64,000 nt of DNA from Hoeflea sp. YIM 152468 (GCF_029210485.1 NZ_JARGET010000008.1:124001-188000); one strand, 5' to 3'; shown: positions 34,299-44,706, counted from the stretch's first letter. Numbers and translations: made by a program. Notes: generated from the letters alone by a model not told the origin.

Positions 34299-35809
34299 TG
34301 ACCGATTGGCCTCTTTTGTCAGTTGTCACCTTCATACCGCTGATTTGCGTGTTGTTTCTTCTGCCGATCAAGGATGACACCGAGATCGGACGACGCAACA
34401 TTCGTCAGGTGGCGCTGTTGGGAACGACCGCAACCTTCGTGATGTCGCTGTTGATCTGGGCAAGCTTTGATGTCAGCGATCCCGCCTTCCAGATGGTGGA
34501 AGCGATCGATCTGCCCGGTTCTATGTTTTCCTACGCCATGGGCGTGGACGGCATCTCGATGCTGTTTGTGATCCTGACCACCTTCCTGATGCCGCTGTGC
34601 ATTCTGGCCAGCTGGAATTCGGTCGAAACCCGTGTACGGGAATACATGATCGCCTTCCTGGTGCTCGAGACCATGATGATCGGCGTGTTCTGCGCCCTCG
34701 ACATCGTGCTGTTTTACGTGTTCTTCGAAGCCGGCCTGATACCGATGTTCATCATCATCGGCGTGTGGGGCGGCAAGCGCCGGGTTTATGCCAGCTTCAA
34801 GTTCTTCCTCTACACGCTTGCCGGTTCGGTGCTGATGCTGCTGGCGATCATGGCGATGTACTGGGATTCGGGAACCACCGACATACGCGCGCTGCTTGCG
34901 CATAATTTTCCGGCGGAGATGCAGACCTGGCTGTGGCTGGCGTTCTTTGCATCGTTTGCGGTGAAGATGCCGATGTGGCCGGTTCACACCTGGTTGCCTG
35001 ATGCGCATGTGGAGGCACCGACCGCGGGTTCGGTTATCCTGGCCGGCGTTTTGCTGAAGCTTGGCGGCTACGGCTTTCTTCGCTTCTCGCTGCCGATGTT
35101 TCCGCTGGCATCAGCCGATTTCGCGCCGCTCATCTTCACGCTGTCGGTTGTCGCGATCGTCTACACCTCGCTGGTGGCGCTGATGCAGGAAGACATGAAG
35201 AAACTGATTGCTTATTCTTCGGTGGCCCATATGGGCTTTGTGACGATGGGAATCTTCGCCGCCAACCAGCAGGGTGTGCAGGGCGCCATCTTCCAGATGC
35301 TCAGCCATGGATTGATATCGAGTGCGTTGTTCCTGTGTGTGGGTGTTGTCTATGACCGTTTGCACACCCGTGAGATCGCGGCCTATGGCGGACTGGTCAA
35401 GAACATGCCGAAATATGCCGTGGTGTTCATGCTGTTTACCATGGCCAATGTCGGTCTGCCCGGCACGTCAGGTTTTGTCGGTGAATTCCTGACGCTAATC
35501 GGCGTGTTCCAGGCCAACTCGATGGTGGCGCTGTTTGCCGCCACCGGCGTGATCCTGTCAGCGGGCTATGCGCTGTGGCTTTACCGCCGCGTCGTCTTCG
35601 GTGCGCTGGAAAAGGAAAGCCTGAAGGGCATGCTCGACCTGTCGGGCCGCGAGAAAGCGATCCTGTATCCGCTTGTCGCGCTGACAATCTTCTTTGGTGT
35701 CTATCCGGCACCGATCTTTGATGTGACGGCAGCTTCGGTTGACGCGCTGATAAACAATTACACGGCTTCGCTCCAGGCAGCGCGCGATCTTGCGCTGTCG
35801 GTTAACTGA
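34298..35809 (+). CDS. nuoM: NADH-quinone oxidoreductase subunit M
   Basis: 503-residue ND4-type antiporter-like subunit, one of three proton channels of the membrane arm. Visible motifs are the channel Glu in [17 protein letters not shown] and the Lys and His residues in [20 protein letters not shown], followed by [19 protein letters not shown] 34298 overlaps the nuoL stop. About 14 membrane helices are expected. Confidence 0.97.
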   Translation: MTDWPLLSVVTFIPLICVLFLLPIKDDTEIGRRNIRQVALLGTTATFVMSLLIWASFDVSDPAFQMVEAIDLPGSMFSYAMGVDGISMLFVILTTFLMPLCILASWNSVETRVREYMIAFLVLETMMIGVFCALDIVLFYVFFEAGLIPMFIIIGVWGGKRRVYASFKFFLYTLAGSVLMLLAIMAMYWDSGTTDIRALLAHNFPAEMQTWLWLAFFASFAVKMPMWPVHTWLPDAHVEAPTAGSVILAGVLLKLGGYGFLRFSLPMFPLASADFAPLIFTLSVVAIVYTSLVALMQEDMKKLIAYSSVAHMGFVTMGIFAANQQGVQGAIFQMLSHGLISSALFLCVGVVYDRLHTREIAAYGGLVKNMPKYAVVFMLFTMANVGLPGTSGFVGEFLTLIGVFQANSMVALFAATGVILSAGYALWLYRRVVFGALEKESLKGMLDLSGREKAILYPLVALTIFFGVYPAPIFDVTAASVDALINNYTASLQAARDLALSVN

Positions 35810-35829
35810 GCTACGGAGACTGCGGGACC

Positions 35830-37272
35830 ATGACGCCAGAAATACTTACATCCAGCCTACAGCTTTCCGTGCCCGAGCTCATGCTGGCCGTCGGAGCCAT
35901 GGTGCTTTTGATGATCGGCGTATTCTCGGGGGAGAAATCGGTAACCCTGGTCAACGGCTTTGGAGTCGCGTTGCTGATCATGGCCGGCCTGGTGCTGGTT
36001 CTGGTCACCGGTAACGGGGAAGCCTACAACGGCGCCTTTCTCTCCGATCCGTTTGCGCGCTTCATGAAGGTTCTGGCGCTGGTCGGGTCGATCACGGCCA
36101 TGGTGATGTCGGTGGGCCACGCCAAGGTCGAGCGGATCGACAAGTTCGAATTTCCGGTGCTGATCGTGCTGGCGACGCTCGGCATGCTGATCATGATCTC
36201 GGCCAACGACATGATCGCGCTCTATATGGGTCTCGAACTGCAGTCGCTGGCACTCTACGTCGTGGCCGCCATCAACCGCGACAGCCTGCGCTCGACCGAG
36301 GCGGGGCTCAAATATTTTGTTCTGGGCGCGCTGTCATCGGGCATGCTGCTTTACGGCGTTTCACTGGTTTACGGCTATACCGGCCATATCGGATTTGACG
36401 AGATTGCTGAAACGGTCGCCGGTGGCGAACGTTCGCTTGGCCTGGTTTTCGGTCTGGTATTCATTCTTGCCGGTATTGCCTTCAAGATCTCGGCCGTTCC
36501 GTTCCACATGTGGACGCCCGATGTCTACGAAGGCGCGCCAACTCCGGTCACGGCGTTTTTCGCGTCCGCGCCGAAGATCGCGGCCATGGCGCTCTTCATT
36601 CGCATCGTCATCGTTGCCTTTGAGCCGGTGACGCCCGACTGGCAGCAGATCGTGGTGTTCATCTCGATCGCCTCGATGGTGCTTGGCGCCTTTGCCGCAA
36701 TCGGCCAGAAGAATATCAAACGGCTGATGGCCTACTCGTCGATCGCGCATATGGGGTTTGCCTTGGTCGGCCTTGCCGCAGGCAGCCAGGCCGGTGTTCG
36801 CGGTGTCATCCTCTATATGCTGATCTACATGGTGATGACGCTGGGTACATTTGCCTGCATTCTCGCCATGCGGCGCAAGGAAGACGGCAATGTCGAACAG
36901 ATCGACGATCTTGCCGGGCTGGCGTCGACCAACCCATTCATGGCGCTGATGATGACCATCCTGATGTTTTCGCTCGCCGGAATTCCTCCGCTTGCAGGGT
37001 TCTTCGGCAAGTATTTCGTCTTCGTCGCCGCAATCGAGGCCAAGCTCTATGCCCTCGCCATTATTGGCGTGCTCGCATCGGTGGTCGGAGCCTATTACTA
37101 TCTCAGGATTGTCAAGATAATGTGGTTTGACCAGCCGGACGACGCTTTTGTGCCGGTTGCGGGCGAACTTAAACTGGTGTTCGGGGCATCGGGCCTGTTC
37201 GTGCTGTTTTATGTGCTTGTCTCCAACCCTCTGGGCCTGGCCGCCGACGTTGCTGCAAAGACCTTCTTCTAG
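35830..37272 (+). CDS. nuoN: NADH-quinone oxidoreductase subunit N
   Basis: 480-residue ND2-type antiporter-like subunit and last gene of the nuo operon. Conserved parts are [19 protein letters not shown] with its channel Glu, the Lys in [21 protein letters not shown], and [18 protein letters not shown]. It ends 18 bases before birA, so the transcript probably continues into the genes downstream. Confidence 0.97.
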   Translation: MTPEILTSSLQLSVPELMLAVGAMVLLMIGVFSGEKSVTLVNGFGVALLIMAGLVLVLVTGNGEAYNGAFLSDPFARFMKVLALVGSITAMVMSVGHAKVERIDKFEFPVLIVLATLGMLIMISANDMIALYMGLELQSLALYVVAAINRDSLRSTEAGLKYFVLGALSSGMLLYGVSLVYGYTGHIGFDEIAETVAGGERSLGLVFGLVFILAGIAFKISAVPFHMWTPDVYEGAPTPVTAFFASAPKIAAMALFIRIVIVAFEPVTPDWQQIVVFISIASMVLGAFAAIGQKNIKRLMAYSSIAHMGFALVGLAAGSQAGVRGVILYMLIYMVMTLGTFACILAMRRKEDGNVEQIDDLAGLASTNPFMALMMTILMFSLAGIPPLAGFFGKYFVFVAAIEAKLYALAIIGVLASVVGAYYYLRIVKIMWFDQPDDAFVPVAGELKLVFGASGLFVLFYVLVSNPLGLAADVAAKTFF

Positions 37273-37290
37273 AATGCCGCGGCGGACTGC

Positions 37291-38034
37291 ATGAAGGTGC
37301 CCGACTTCCGGCATATTGAGCTGGGGGATGTCGCGTCCACCAATGCCGAGTGCCTGGAGCGGGCGCGGGCAGGGGACGCCGGGCGGCTGTGGATCACCGC
37401 CGCACGTCAGACCGGTGGCCGTGGACGCCGGGGCAGGACATGGATTTCGGAGCCGGGAAATCTGTATTCGTCCTTGCTGCTGATTGATCCGGCTCCGTGG
37501 GCGGCGCTGGGCAGCCTGCCGTTGGCGGTCACGCTCGCTGTGCATGGGGCGGTGGCGTCAATGCTCCCAGACGGCGGCGGGGGCGGGTTGCGGATCAAGT
37601 GGCCAAATGACCTGTTGATCAACGGTTTCAAGACCGCTGGTATTCTGATTGAAGCCGAACAGCTTTCTGACGGCCGCCGGGCGGTCGTGATCGGCTGCGG
37701 TATCAATATCGCGCACCGGCCTGACACGGGGATCTACCCGGCGACCTGCCTTTCCGAACAAGGCAGTGCTGCGACACCGCAGGGCCTGTTCGCGCGGCTG
37801 GTTGTGTCGATGGACGCAACACTGCAAGACTGGGATGAGGGGCGTGGTCTTGCCGGTATTCGTAAGGCGTGGATCGATCGTGCTGACGGTTTGGGAAAGC
37901 CGGTGACTGTGAATTTGCCAGACCGCCAAATCCGTGGTCTGTTTGACGGAATTGACGGCGAGGGCAGATTGATGCTCGCCATGCCGGACGGGAGTAAACA
38001 GATGATCGCTTCAGGCGATGTGTTTTTCACCTGA
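37291..38034 (+). CDS. birA: Biotin-[acetyl-CoA carboxylase] ligase
   Basis: 247-residue biotin protein ligase that activates biotin with ATP and attaches it to carboxylase carrier proteins. The catalytic domain shows GGRGRRGRTWISEPGNLYSS (biotinyl-AMP loop), KWPNDLLINGFKTAGILIE with the catalytic Lys, and a C-terminal SH3-like cap (VNLPDRQIRGLFDGIDGEG). There is no N-terminal helix-turn-helix, so it is the non-regulatory class. It sits directly behind nuoN. Confidence 0.93.
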   Translation: MKVPDFRHIELGDVASTNAECLERARAGDAGRLWITAARQTGGRGRRGRTWISEPGNLYSSLLLIDPAPWAALGSLPLAVTLAVHGAVASMLPDGGGGGLRIKWPNDLLINGFKTAGILIEAEQLSDGRRAVVIGCGINIAHRPDTGIYPATCLSEQGSAATPQGLFARLVVSMDATLQDWDEGRGLAGIRKAWIDRADGLGKPVTVNLPDRQIRGLFDGIDGEGRLMLAMPDGSKQMIASGDVFFT

Positions 38035-38165
38035 CGCCGCATGGTTTTTGTCTTGAGCCGAGTCCGGCTGAAGCGAAAAGTCATGCCAAATGTGTAGTTT
38101 ACAGCGACCTTGGAGCATCAAACCCGATGCGTGGCGCTGCATGAAATGACAAGACAGGACACTTG

Positions 38166-39833
38166 ATGACAAAAGACCAGGATCTCGTATTCGTCCCCTT
38201 GGGCGGCGTCGGCGAAATCGGCATGAACCTTGCGCTGTATGGCTTTGGCTCTCCCAAAAAGCGCGACTGGATCATGGTGGATTGCGGCGTTACCTTTCCC
38301 GGCCCGGAACTGCCGGGCGTCGACCTGATCTTGCCGGATGTCGACTTCGTCAAGAGCCTGGGCAAGAGGCTCAAGGCGATCATCATTACCCACGCCCATG
38401 AGGATCACTACGGCGGTCTGGCGCAGATATGGCCGCAGCTCAAAGCGCCGGTCTACGCTTCAGCCTTCACGGCCGGGATGCTGGAAGCCAAACGTTCCTA
38501 TGAGCGCACACGCGCAGAGGTTCCGGTTACGCTGTTCAAGGCCGGAGAGCGCTTCACCGTCGGCCCGTTCGAGATCGAACCGATTGCCGTCAATCACTCG
38601 ATTCCGGAGCCGTTTTCGCTGGCGATCCGCACACCGCTGGGCAATCTCATTCATACCGGCGACTGGAAGATCGACATCACGCCTTCGCTGGGACCGCTGA
38701 CCGACGAGCGCCGGTTCCGGCAATTGGGCGAGGAGGGAATCCTTGCCATGATGTGCGATTCGACCAACGCAATGCGGGACGGGATTTCACCATCGGAGAA
38801 GGAAGTCAGTGCGGGTCTGCGCGAAGTCATCGAACAGGCTGAAGGCCGAGTGGCGATCACCACGTTCTCCTCCAATGTCGGTCGTATCCGTTCGATCGCC
38901 GAAGCTGCGCGCGATGCCGGACGCGAAGTGCTGCTGCTTGGCAGTTCGATCAAGCGGGTGGTCAATGTTGCCACGGATTTGGGGATGATGGATGGGATTC
39001 CCGAATTTCTGGCCGAAGACGAGTTCGGGTATATCCCCCGCGACAAGGTGGTGATCATCCTGACCGGTAGCCAGGGCGAACCGCGCGCAGCGCTGGCCAA
39101 GCTGTCACGGGATGAAATGCGCAACGTCGCTTTGGCATCCGGAGACACGGTGGTGTTTTCCTCGCGCACCATTCCCGGCAATGAAAAGGGCATAAACGAT
39201 ATCAAGAACGGCCTGATCGAACAGGGTGTCAAGATTGTCACCGACACCGATGCGCTGGTGCATGTGTCAGGCCATCCGCGCCGCAACGAACTGGTGCAGA
39301 TGTATGAATGGGTCAAGCCCCAGATCCTGGTGCCGGTGCATGGCGAGGCTGCACACCTGACTGCACAGGCCGAACTGGCACAGGCATCGGGAATTGCGAT
39401 CACGCCGCGTGTGCGCAACGGCTCGATCCTGCGGCTGGCGCCAGGCGTCCCGGAAGTCATTGGTGACGCGCATCATGGCCGTATCTACAAGGATGGGAAC
39501 CTGATCGGTGACTATGACGAAATGGGCATTTCGGAACGGCGCAAGCTGTCATTTGCCGGTCATGTGTCTGTCAGTGTCGTGCTTGATCAGCGGTTTGAAT
39601 TCCAGCGCGATCCCGTTGTCTCGGCGATCGGACTGCCGGCCAGTGATCGCGATGGCGATGACATGGAAGATATCCTCTATGATTCAGTTCTGGGGGCAGT
39701 GGAGAGTATTCCGCGCGGCCGCCGCAAGGATATTGACGGTGTTCGAGAGGCTATTCGCCGCTCTGTTCGCGGTGCGGCCAACGAGGTATGGGGCAAGAAG
39801 CCGGTGGTGACGGTGTTCGTCATCAAGGTGTGA
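38166..39833 (+). CDS. rnj: Ribonuclease J
   Basis: 555-residue metallo-beta-lactamase-fold ribonuclease with 5'-exonuclease and endonuclease activity in rRNA and mRNA processing. The zinc site is THAHEDHYGG, with His76, His78, Asp80 and His81; later ligands are in VNHSIPEPF and LIHTGDWKID. The beta-CASP domain has FSSNVGRIRSI and LTGSQGEPRAAL, then VSGHPRRNEL and LVPVHGEAAHL. An in-frame TTG lies one codon before ATG 38166; ATG fits the family N-terminus MTKDQDLVFVPLGGVGEIG. Located 131 bases after birA. Confidence 0.95.
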   Translation: MTKDQDLVFVPLGGVGEIGMNLALYGFGSPKKRDWIMVDCGVTFPGPELPGVDLILPDVDFVKSLGKRLKAIIITHAHEDHYGGLAQIWPQLKAPVYASAFTAGMLEAKRSYERTRAEVPVTLFKAGERFTVGPFEIEPIAVNHSIPEPFSLAIRTPLGNLIHTGDWKIDITPSLGPLTDERRFRQLGEEGILAMMCDSTNAMRDGISPSEKEVSAGLREVIEQAEGRVAITTFSSNVGRIRSIAEAARDAGREVLLLGSSIKRVVNVATDLGMMDGIPEFLAEDEFGYIPRDKVVIILTGSQGEPRAALAKLSRDEMRNVALASGDTVVFSSRTIPGNEKGINDIKNGLIEQGVKIVTDTDALVHVSGHPRRNELVQMYEWVKPQILVPVHGEAAHLTAQAELAQASGIAITPRVRNGSILRLAPGVPEVIGDAHHGRIYKDGNLIGDYDEMGISERRKLSFAGHVSVSVVLDQRFEFQRDPVVSAIGLPASDRDGDDMEDILYDSVLGAVESIPRGRRKDIDGVREAIRRSVRGAANEVWGKKPVVTVFVIKV

Positions 39834-39843
39834 GAGGATAGCC

Positions 39844-40248
39844 ATGCTGGGACGCTTGAACCATGTCGCGATTGCAGTGCCGAATCTGGCCGCGGCAAGC
39901 GCCCAGTACCGGACCATGCTCGGTGCCGAAGTCACAGAGCCTCAGGTGCTACCCGAGCATGGCGTCACGGTTGTCTTCATCCTGCTGCCCAATACCAAGA
40001 TCGAATTGCTCGAACCGCTGGACGAGACGTCGCCGGTCGCCCCCTTTCTGGCCAGGAATCCGTCCGGTGGCATGCACCATGTCTGTTACGAAGTTGAGGA
40101 TATCCTGGCGGCGCGAGATCATCTCAGGCAGCAGGGCGCGCGCATTTTGGGCGATGGCGAGCCGAAAATCGGTGCGCACAACAAGCCGGTGTTGTTCCTT
40201 CATCCGAAGGATTTTAACGGTACCTTGATCGAACTCGAGCAAGTCTGA
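39844..40248 (+). CDS. mce: Methylmalonyl-CoA epimerase
   Basis: 134-residue vicinal-oxygen-chelate (glyoxalase-fold) protein that interconverts the two epimers of methylmalonyl-CoA in propionate metabolism. The family pattern is RLNHVAIAVPNLAAASAQYR, LPEHGVTVVFILLPNTKIELLEP, GMHHVCYEVEDI and the metal-ligand end NGTLIELEQV. The His and Glu metal ligands are in place. It lies ten bases after rnj and is followed closely by the DUF1467 gene. Confidence 0.93.
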   Translation: MLGRLNHVAIAVPNLAAASAQYRTMLGAEVTEPQVLPEHGVTVVFILLPNTKIELLEPLDETSPVAPFLARNPSGGMHHVCYEVEDILAARDHLRQQGARILGDGEPKIGAHNKPVLFLHPKDFNGTLIELEQV

Positions 40249-40259
40249 GGAGCGCTGAC

Positions 40260-40541
40260 ATGGGTTTGGGCGCAGGTTTTGCCATTTTTTTCATCATCTG
40301 GTGGGTGGTCTTGTTCACGGTGCTGCCGTTTTCTGCACGCAGCCAGGCCGACGAGGATAACGTCACGCCGGGAACCCCGCCCAGTGCTCCGGCAGATTTC
40401 CACTTTTCAACGGTGTTCTGGCGGACGACCGCCCTGTCGGTCGTGGTGTTTGGCCTCTATTTCCTGGTCACAGTGGTGGGCGGTTTCACGCTCAACGACC
40501 TGATCGCGCTCACACCGGATTTCAAGCGTTCAGGCATCTGA
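40260..40541 (+). CDS. DUF1467 family small membrane protein
   Basis: 93-residue protein of the DUF1467 family, conserved next to mce in alphaproteobacteria; function unknown. Two membrane helices are visible (about residues 5-25, FAIFFIIWWVVLFTVLPF, and 56-79) joined by a polar loop of about 30 residues. It starts eleven bases after mce and is probably co-transcribed with it. Confidence 0.85.
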   Translation: MGLGAGFAIFFIIWWVVLFTVLPFSARSQADEDNVTPGTPPSAPADFHFSTVFWRTTALSVVVFGLYFLVTVVGGFTLNDLIALTPDFKRSGI

Positions 40542-40577
40542 TCCGGGCTGGAAGCCTGGGCGCAGCGGTCGATCCAT

Positions 40578-40602
40578 GGAACTTTGTCCCGGCGCCCCCG
40601 TT
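40578..40602 (+). promoter_or_regulatory. Putative EcfG/RpoE2-type general stress promoter
   Basis: GGAAC (40578-40582), 16 bases, then CGTT (40599-40602). This matches the published consensus for the alphaproteobacterial general stress sigma factor EcfG (RpoE2): GGAAC, 16-17 bases, CGTT. It would start transcription about 30 bases before the 77-residue gene. Confidence 0.6.
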
Positions 40603-40637
40603 GTAGGGGCATCGTAACCGTTCCACGGAGGCTTTTG

Positions 40638-40871
40638 ATGAGCACTGCATCCCACAAACCCGACCGCTTGACGGAATCCGACCTCGCCCAGGACGAGATG
40701 GGCGACAATTCGCTGCAGGGCGACGACCAGGCGAATGTGCGCAACCAGCGCCATGCCGTTCCCGATGTGAAGCAAAAGGCCGATGACAGCGTCATCGAGA
40801 GCCTGAAGAAAGCCGACAAGGATGTCCGTGCCAAAGCCGAGCTTGGCAAAGGCGCGCGCAAGGACGATTGA
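40638..40871 (+). CDS. Small hydrophilic protein, probable general-stress gene
   Basis: 77-residue, highly charged protein, MSTASHKPDRLTESDLAQDE at the start and ending in a Lys/Asp-rich tail (LGKGARKDD). No membrane segment, no cysteine and low hydrophobicity, so it is probably partly disordered. GGAGG lies nine bases before ATG 40638. I do not recognise a named domain, though short hydrophilic genes at this position between DUF1467 and proS occur in rhizobia. The EcfG-type promoter just upstream suggests induction in the general stress response; function is otherwise unknown. Confidence 0.75.
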   Translation: MSTASHKPDRLTESDLAQDEMGDNSLQGDDQANVRNQRHAVPDVKQKADDSVIESLKKADKDVRAKAELGKGARKDD

Positions 40872-40964
40872 AACGCGACGGGTGGTTCCCTCGCTTGAGT
40901 GAATCTGCGAGATGGCCGGAGCGGCACACCAGCCTGCCCAAGAGAAGGCCGGGGGAATCAGGAC

Positions 40965-40989
40965 AAAAAAAACAAGGCTCGAAGCCTTG
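40965..40989 (-). terminator. Rho-independent terminator of the proS-upstream sRNA
   Basis: Seven-pair stem CAAGGCT / AGCCTTG with a three-base loop, followed on the minus strand by eight T. No protein-coding gene precedes it on that strand, which is what drew attention to the sRNA. Confidence 0.85.
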
Positions 40990-41117
40990 CTGTTTAAGTG
41001 TCGCGTGATCTGTTTCCCGGTTGCCCGGGGGCTGCGAACAAAGCGCGCCTGAGATCCTATCCTCCCAAGACTTTGACCGCGAATTGGGCAACTCCTGATA
41101 GGACTTGCCTCTTTAGT
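40965..41117 (-). ncRNA. Probable small RNA upstream of proS (alpha-r9/Smr9C-like)
   Basis: The minus strand between the 77-residue gene and proS has a complete transcription unit without an open reading frame. A -35 GTGACA (41152-41147), 16-base spacer and -10 TTAAAT (41130-41125) give a predicted start near 41117. It ends at a strong terminator (seven-base stem CAAGGCT / AGCCTTG, loop TCG, then eight T at 40972-40965). The product would be about 153 bases. It contains an internal hairpin GGCAAGTCCT / AGGAGTTGCC. Position, strand and size match what I remember of the alpha-r9 (Smr9C) sRNA next to proS in Sinorhizobium; I could not check the sequence match. Confidence 0.65.
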
Positions 41118-41124
41118 GGGCTTT

Positions 41125-41152
41125 ATTTAACTCAATGCGGAAGGCTTGTCAC
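41125..41152 (-). promoter_or_regulatory. Putative promoter of the proS-upstream sRNA
   Basis: On the minus strand GTGACA (five of six to TTGACA) and TTAAAT (four of six to TATAAT) are 16 bases apart. They are placed correctly for a transcript that ends at the terminator at 40965. Confidence 0.55.
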
Positions 41153-41345
41153 GCGCTTTTTATGACAATAATGCCGGTTGCATTCACAATCGTGCGGCAA
41201 TCTGGCCATGAAGCCGATGACAGGCGGCGCTACGGGTTTTCTTTGGCGGGCGAAGCGGATAAGAACGCATGAGTCCTGGCCCCGGCCGGGCAACCCTTAT
41301 TTTGCCTGATTCTTCCTTCAGAGCTGAGCCAAAGCGGATCATCCC

Positions 41346-42689
41346 ATGCGTCTGTCTAAATATTTTCTGCCCATCCTCAAGGAAAACCCCAAGGATGCGG
41401 AAATCGTTTCCCACCGTCTGATGGCGCGCGCCGGCATGATCAAGCAGCAATCGGCCGGGATCTATTCCTGGCTGCCGCTTGGCAAGCGGGTTCTCGACAA
41501 GGTGTGCACCATTGTCCGCGAGGAACAGGACCGGGCAGGGGCAATCGAAATCCTGATGCCAACCGTGCAGCCCGCGGACCTGTGGAGAGAAAGCGGCCGC
41601 TACGATGATTACGGTCAGGAAATGCTGCGCATCAAGGACCGCAATGATCGGGAGATGCTGTACGGTCCGACGAATGAGGAGATGGTGACGGATATCTTCC
41701 GCTCCTACGTCAAGTCCTACAAGGATCTGCCGCTCAATCTCTATCATATCCAGTGGAAGTTCCGCGATGAGCGCCGGCCCCGTTTCGGGGTCATGCGCGG
41801 CCGCGAGTTCCTGATGAAGGATGCCTATTCCTTCGATCTCGATTATGAGGCGTCACGGGCCGCCTACAACCGGATGTTCGTGTCCTATCTGCGCACATTC
41901 GAACGCTGCGGACTGAAATCGATCCCGATGCGGGCCGACACCGGGCCGATCGGCGGCAGTCTCAGCCATGAGTTCATCGTTCTGGCCGAAACAGGGGAAA
42001 GTCAGGTCTTCTGCCATCGCGATTTTGAAGGTTTTTCCGTGCCGGGTGCGGATATCAATTATGACGATGCCGCAGCCGTCGCCGCCATTGTCGACAAATG
42101 GACGGCGCCGTTTGCAGCCACCGACGAGATCATGGACAAGGAAGACTGGGCGCGGGAAGCCTGGGATGGGCTCGCCGAGGACGCCCGCGTCTCCGCTCGC
42201 GGCATCGAAGTCGGTCACATCTTTCATTTCGGCACCAAATACTCCGAACCGATGAATGCCTTTGTTCAGGGGCCGGACGGCAAGCAGCATTACGTTTCGA
42301 TGGGCTCTTACGGGATCGGCCCGTCCCGCCTGCTTGGCGCCATCATCGAGGCATCGCACGACGAGAACGGCATCATCTGGCCTGAAGGCGTGGCGCCGTT
42401 CGATGTCGGCCTTATCAACATGAAGCCCGGCGATGCCGCTTGCGATGCAGCCTGCGAACGTATCGAGTCAGCGCTTGAGAATGCGGGACTGGAGGTGCTT
42501 TACGATGACACCGACGAGCGCGCCGGCGGCAAGTTCGCCAAGGCTGATCTGATCGGCCTGCCGATACAGGTGATTGCGGGGCCGCGTGCCGTTGCCGACG
42601 GCAATGTCGAAATCAAGGTCCGGGCCACGGGCGAGCGGGAAACGATGTCGATCGACGCTGCTATCAACCGCCTCGCACAAGCCCGCTAG
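41346..42689 (+). CDS. proS: Prolyl-tRNA synthetase (short alphaproteobacterial type)
   Basis: 447-residue class II synthetase that charges tRNA-Pro. Motif 2 is [19 protein letters not shown], followed by LMKDAYSFD; motif 3 is [14 protein letters not shown]; a C-terminal anticodon-binding domain (about 345-447) follows. At this length it lacks the inserted editing domain of the E. coli enzyme, as is normal for alphaproteobacteria, so mischarged Ala-tRNA-Pro must be cleared in trans. The N-terminus [20 protein letters not shown] is typical. It starts about 230 bases from the predicted start of the divergent sRNA. Confidence 0.96.
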   Translation: MRLSKYFLPILKENPKDAEIVSHRLMARAGMIKQQSAGIYSWLPLGKRVLDKVCTIVREEQDRAGAIEILMPTVQPADLWRESGRYDDYGQEMLRIKDRNDREMLYGPTNEEMVTDIFRSYVKSYKDLPLNLYHIQWKFRDERRPRFGVMRGREFLMKDAYSFDLDYEASRAAYNRMFVSYLRTFERCGLKSIPMRADTGPIGGSLSHEFIVLAETGESQVFCHRDFEGFSVPGADINYDDAAAVAAIVDKWTAPFAATDEIMDKEDWAREAWDGLAEDARVSARGIEVGHIFHFGTKYSEPMNAFVQGPDGKQHYVSMGSYGIGPSRLLGAIIEASHDENGIIWPEGVAPFDVGLINMKPGDAACDAACERIESALENAGLEVLYDDTDERAGGKFAKADLIGLPIQVIAGPRAVADGNVEIKVRATGERETMSIDAAINRLAQAR

Positions 42690-42716
42690 GCCAAGGTTGA
42701 TCCAAAGGATAGCGCC

Positions 42717-44012
42717 ATGACCGATCCGGATACCGTACCCCCTGTTGCCGCGCCTGTCGCCAAGCCGTTCTCGGCGTTTGAACGCATGGTCGCCTGGCGC
42801 TATTTGCGGTCACGGCGCAAGGAAGCCTTCATTTCGGTGATTGCCGGGTTTTCGTTTTTCGGAATCATGCTCGGGGTGGCGACCCTGATCATCGTCATGG
42901 CGGTGATGAATGGGTTTCGCGGTGAACTGATCACCCGGATTCTGGGCATCAATGGTCACATGGTGGTGCAGCCGATCGACCGCCCGCTGGACGATTATGC
43001 GGCGCTGGCATCGCGCTTCAAACTGGTTGATGGCGTGGTCAATGCGATTCCGATGGTCGAGGGACAGACCCTGGCCTCCGGCGCCGGCGGGGCTGGAACC
43101 GGGGCGCTGGTTCGCGGCGTCAGGGCTGAAGACTTTCAATCCATGAAGATCATCTCCGACAATATCCGCGCAGGTGATCTGGTCGGGTTTCTCTCTGGCG
43201 AAGGGGTGGCGATCGGGTCGCGGATGGCGCAGTCGCTCGGCCTGGCTGCAGGCGACCTGATCACGCTGGTGGCACCGGAAGGCGATGTGACGCCCTTCGG
43301 CATGACCCCGCGGGTCAAGGCCTACCCGGTATCGGCGATCTTTGAAGTGGGCATGTCGGAGTATGATTCCTCGATCATCTACTTGCCGCTCGAAGAGGCG
43401 CAGCTCTATTTCAATGCCGAGGGACTGGTTCAATCCATCGAGATCTTCGTGGACAAACCGGATGAGATCGACCGGATGCGCCCCCTGCTTGAGGCTGCGG
43501 CCGAACGGCAGATCTTCATCACCGATTGGCGGCAACGCAACCAGACCTTCTTCTCAGCCCTACAGGTCGAGCGCAATGTGATGTTCATGATCCTGACGCT
43601 GATCATCCTGGTGGCCGCGCTCAATATCGTGTCGGGGCTGATCATGCTGGTCAAGGACAAGGGCAGGGACATCGCCATCCTGAGAACCATGGGGGCGTCG
43701 GCAGGTTCGGTGATGCGAATCTTCTTCATGACCGGTGCCGCCATCGGTGTGTCCGGTACCATTGCCGGCTTCCTGCTCGGAGTTGTGGTCTGCCTCAACG
43801 TCGAACGCATCCGCCAGTTTTTCTCCTGGCTCTCCGGCACCACCCTGTTCAATCCGGAGCTTTATTTCCTGAGCCAATTGCCTGCCGACATGGACACCGG
43901 CGAAACAATCGTGGTGCTGCTGGTGGCCCTTGTTCTGTCTTTCATCGCCACGCTGATCCCGTCCTGGCGGGCGTCAAGGCTCGATCCGGTACAGGCGCTG
44001 CGCTATGAATGA
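42717..44012 (+). CDS. lolC: Lipoprotein-releasing ABC transporter permease (LolC/LolE)
   Basis: 431-residue permease of the Lol system, which extracts mature lipoproteins from the inner membrane. It has the family's four membrane helices (about 42-66, 290-315, 335-360 and 395-420) and a large periplasmic domain between the first two. The N-terminal [20 protein letters not shown] and the coupling segment [22 protein letters not shown] are diagnostic. Only one permease gene is present beside lolD, so the complex is probably a homodimer of this subunit rather than LolC-LolE. It overlaps lolD by eight bases. Confidence 0.92.
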   Translation: MTDPDTVPPVAAPVAKPFSAFERMVAWRYLRSRRKEAFISVIAGFSFFGIMLGVATLIIVMAVMNGFRGELITRILGINGHMVVQPIDRPLDDYAALASRFKLVDGVVNAIPMVEGQTLASGAGGAGTGALVRGVRAEDFQSMKIISDNIRAGDLVGFLSGEGVAIGSRMAQSLGLAAGDLITLVAPEGDVTPFGMTPRVKAYPVSAIFEVGMSEYDSSIIYLPLEEAQLYFNAEGLVQSIEIFVDKPDEIDRMRPLLEAAAERQIFITDWRQRNQTFFSALQVERNVMFMILTLIILVAALNIVSGLIMLVKDKGRDIAILRTMGASAGSVMRIFFMTGAAIGVSGTIAGFLLGVVVCLNVERIRQFFSWLSGTTLFNPELYFLSQLPADMDTGETIVVLLVALVLSFIATLIPSWRASRLDPVQALRYE

Positions 44013-44706
44013 TCCCGTCCGCACGCCTAAGCCTGCGGTTTTGCAGATGATCGACGTTGGGCGTCATTTCGTCCAGGGTGAGAAAGACATATCGATTCTG
44101 GATGGCGCGAGTTTCAGCCTGCAGGCGGGTGAAACCGTGGCGCTGGTGGCGCCGTCGGGAACCGGAAAATCCACGCTTTTGCATCTGGCCGGATTGCTCG
44201 AGCGGCCTGACGAAGGCGATGTGATCATCGCCGGCGAGGCGTGCGGGCAATTGTCGGATGACCGCCGTACGGCGATCAGGCGCTCGGAAATCGGTTTCGT
44301 CTACCAGTTCCACCATCTGCTGCCGGAATTCACCGCGCTCGAAAACATCATGATGCCGCAACTGATTTCGGGTCTGTCGAAGGCCGACGCCAAGGAACGG
44401 GCAGAGCAATTGCTGGACTACATGCGGATCGGACACAGGGGCGCGCACCGCCCGTCCGAACTGTCGGGCGGTGAACAGCAGCGTGTGGCAATTGCGCGCG
44501 CTGTCGCCAATGCGCCGTTGCTGCTGCTGGCAGACGAGCCGACCGGTAATCTTGACCCCGAAACCGCCGGCTATGTGTTCGAGGCGCTTGACGCGCTGGT
44601 GCGGCAGTCCGGGCTGTCGACCGTGATTGCCACGCACAACCACGACCTGGCGAGCCTGATGGATCGTCGGGTGACCTTGCACGATGGCAAGGTGGTGGAA
44701 GTTTAG
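44005..44706 (+). CDS. lolD: Lipoprotein-releasing ABC transporter ATPase LolD
   Basis: 233-residue ABC ATPase that powers lipoprotein release. Walker A is APSGTGKST, the signature [16 protein letters not shown], and Walker [17 protein letters not shown]; the H-loop is [11 protein letters not shown]-loop context [21 protein letters not shown] is typical of the LolD/MacB subclass. It is translationally coupled to the permease gene. Cytoplasmic face of the inner membrane. Confidence 0.94.
   Translation: MNDPVRTPKPAVLQMIDVGRHFVQGEKDISILDGASFSLQAGETVALVAPSGTGKSTLLHLAGLLERPDEGDVIIAGEACGQLSDDRRTAIRRSEIGFVYQFHHLLPEFTALENIMMPQLISGLSKADAKERAEQLLDYMRIGHRGAHRPSELSGGEQQRVAIARAVANAPLLLLADEPTGNLDPETAGYVFEALDALVRQSGLSTVIATHNHDLASLMDRRVTLHDGKVVEV

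Noticed and set aside
40565-40640. RNA-thermometer-like stem (CCATGGAAC with GTTCCACGG) covering the ribosome site of the 77-residue gene
   Set aside because: The 5' half would not be transcribed if the EcfG promoter at 40578-40602 is used; the promoter explanation is simpler.
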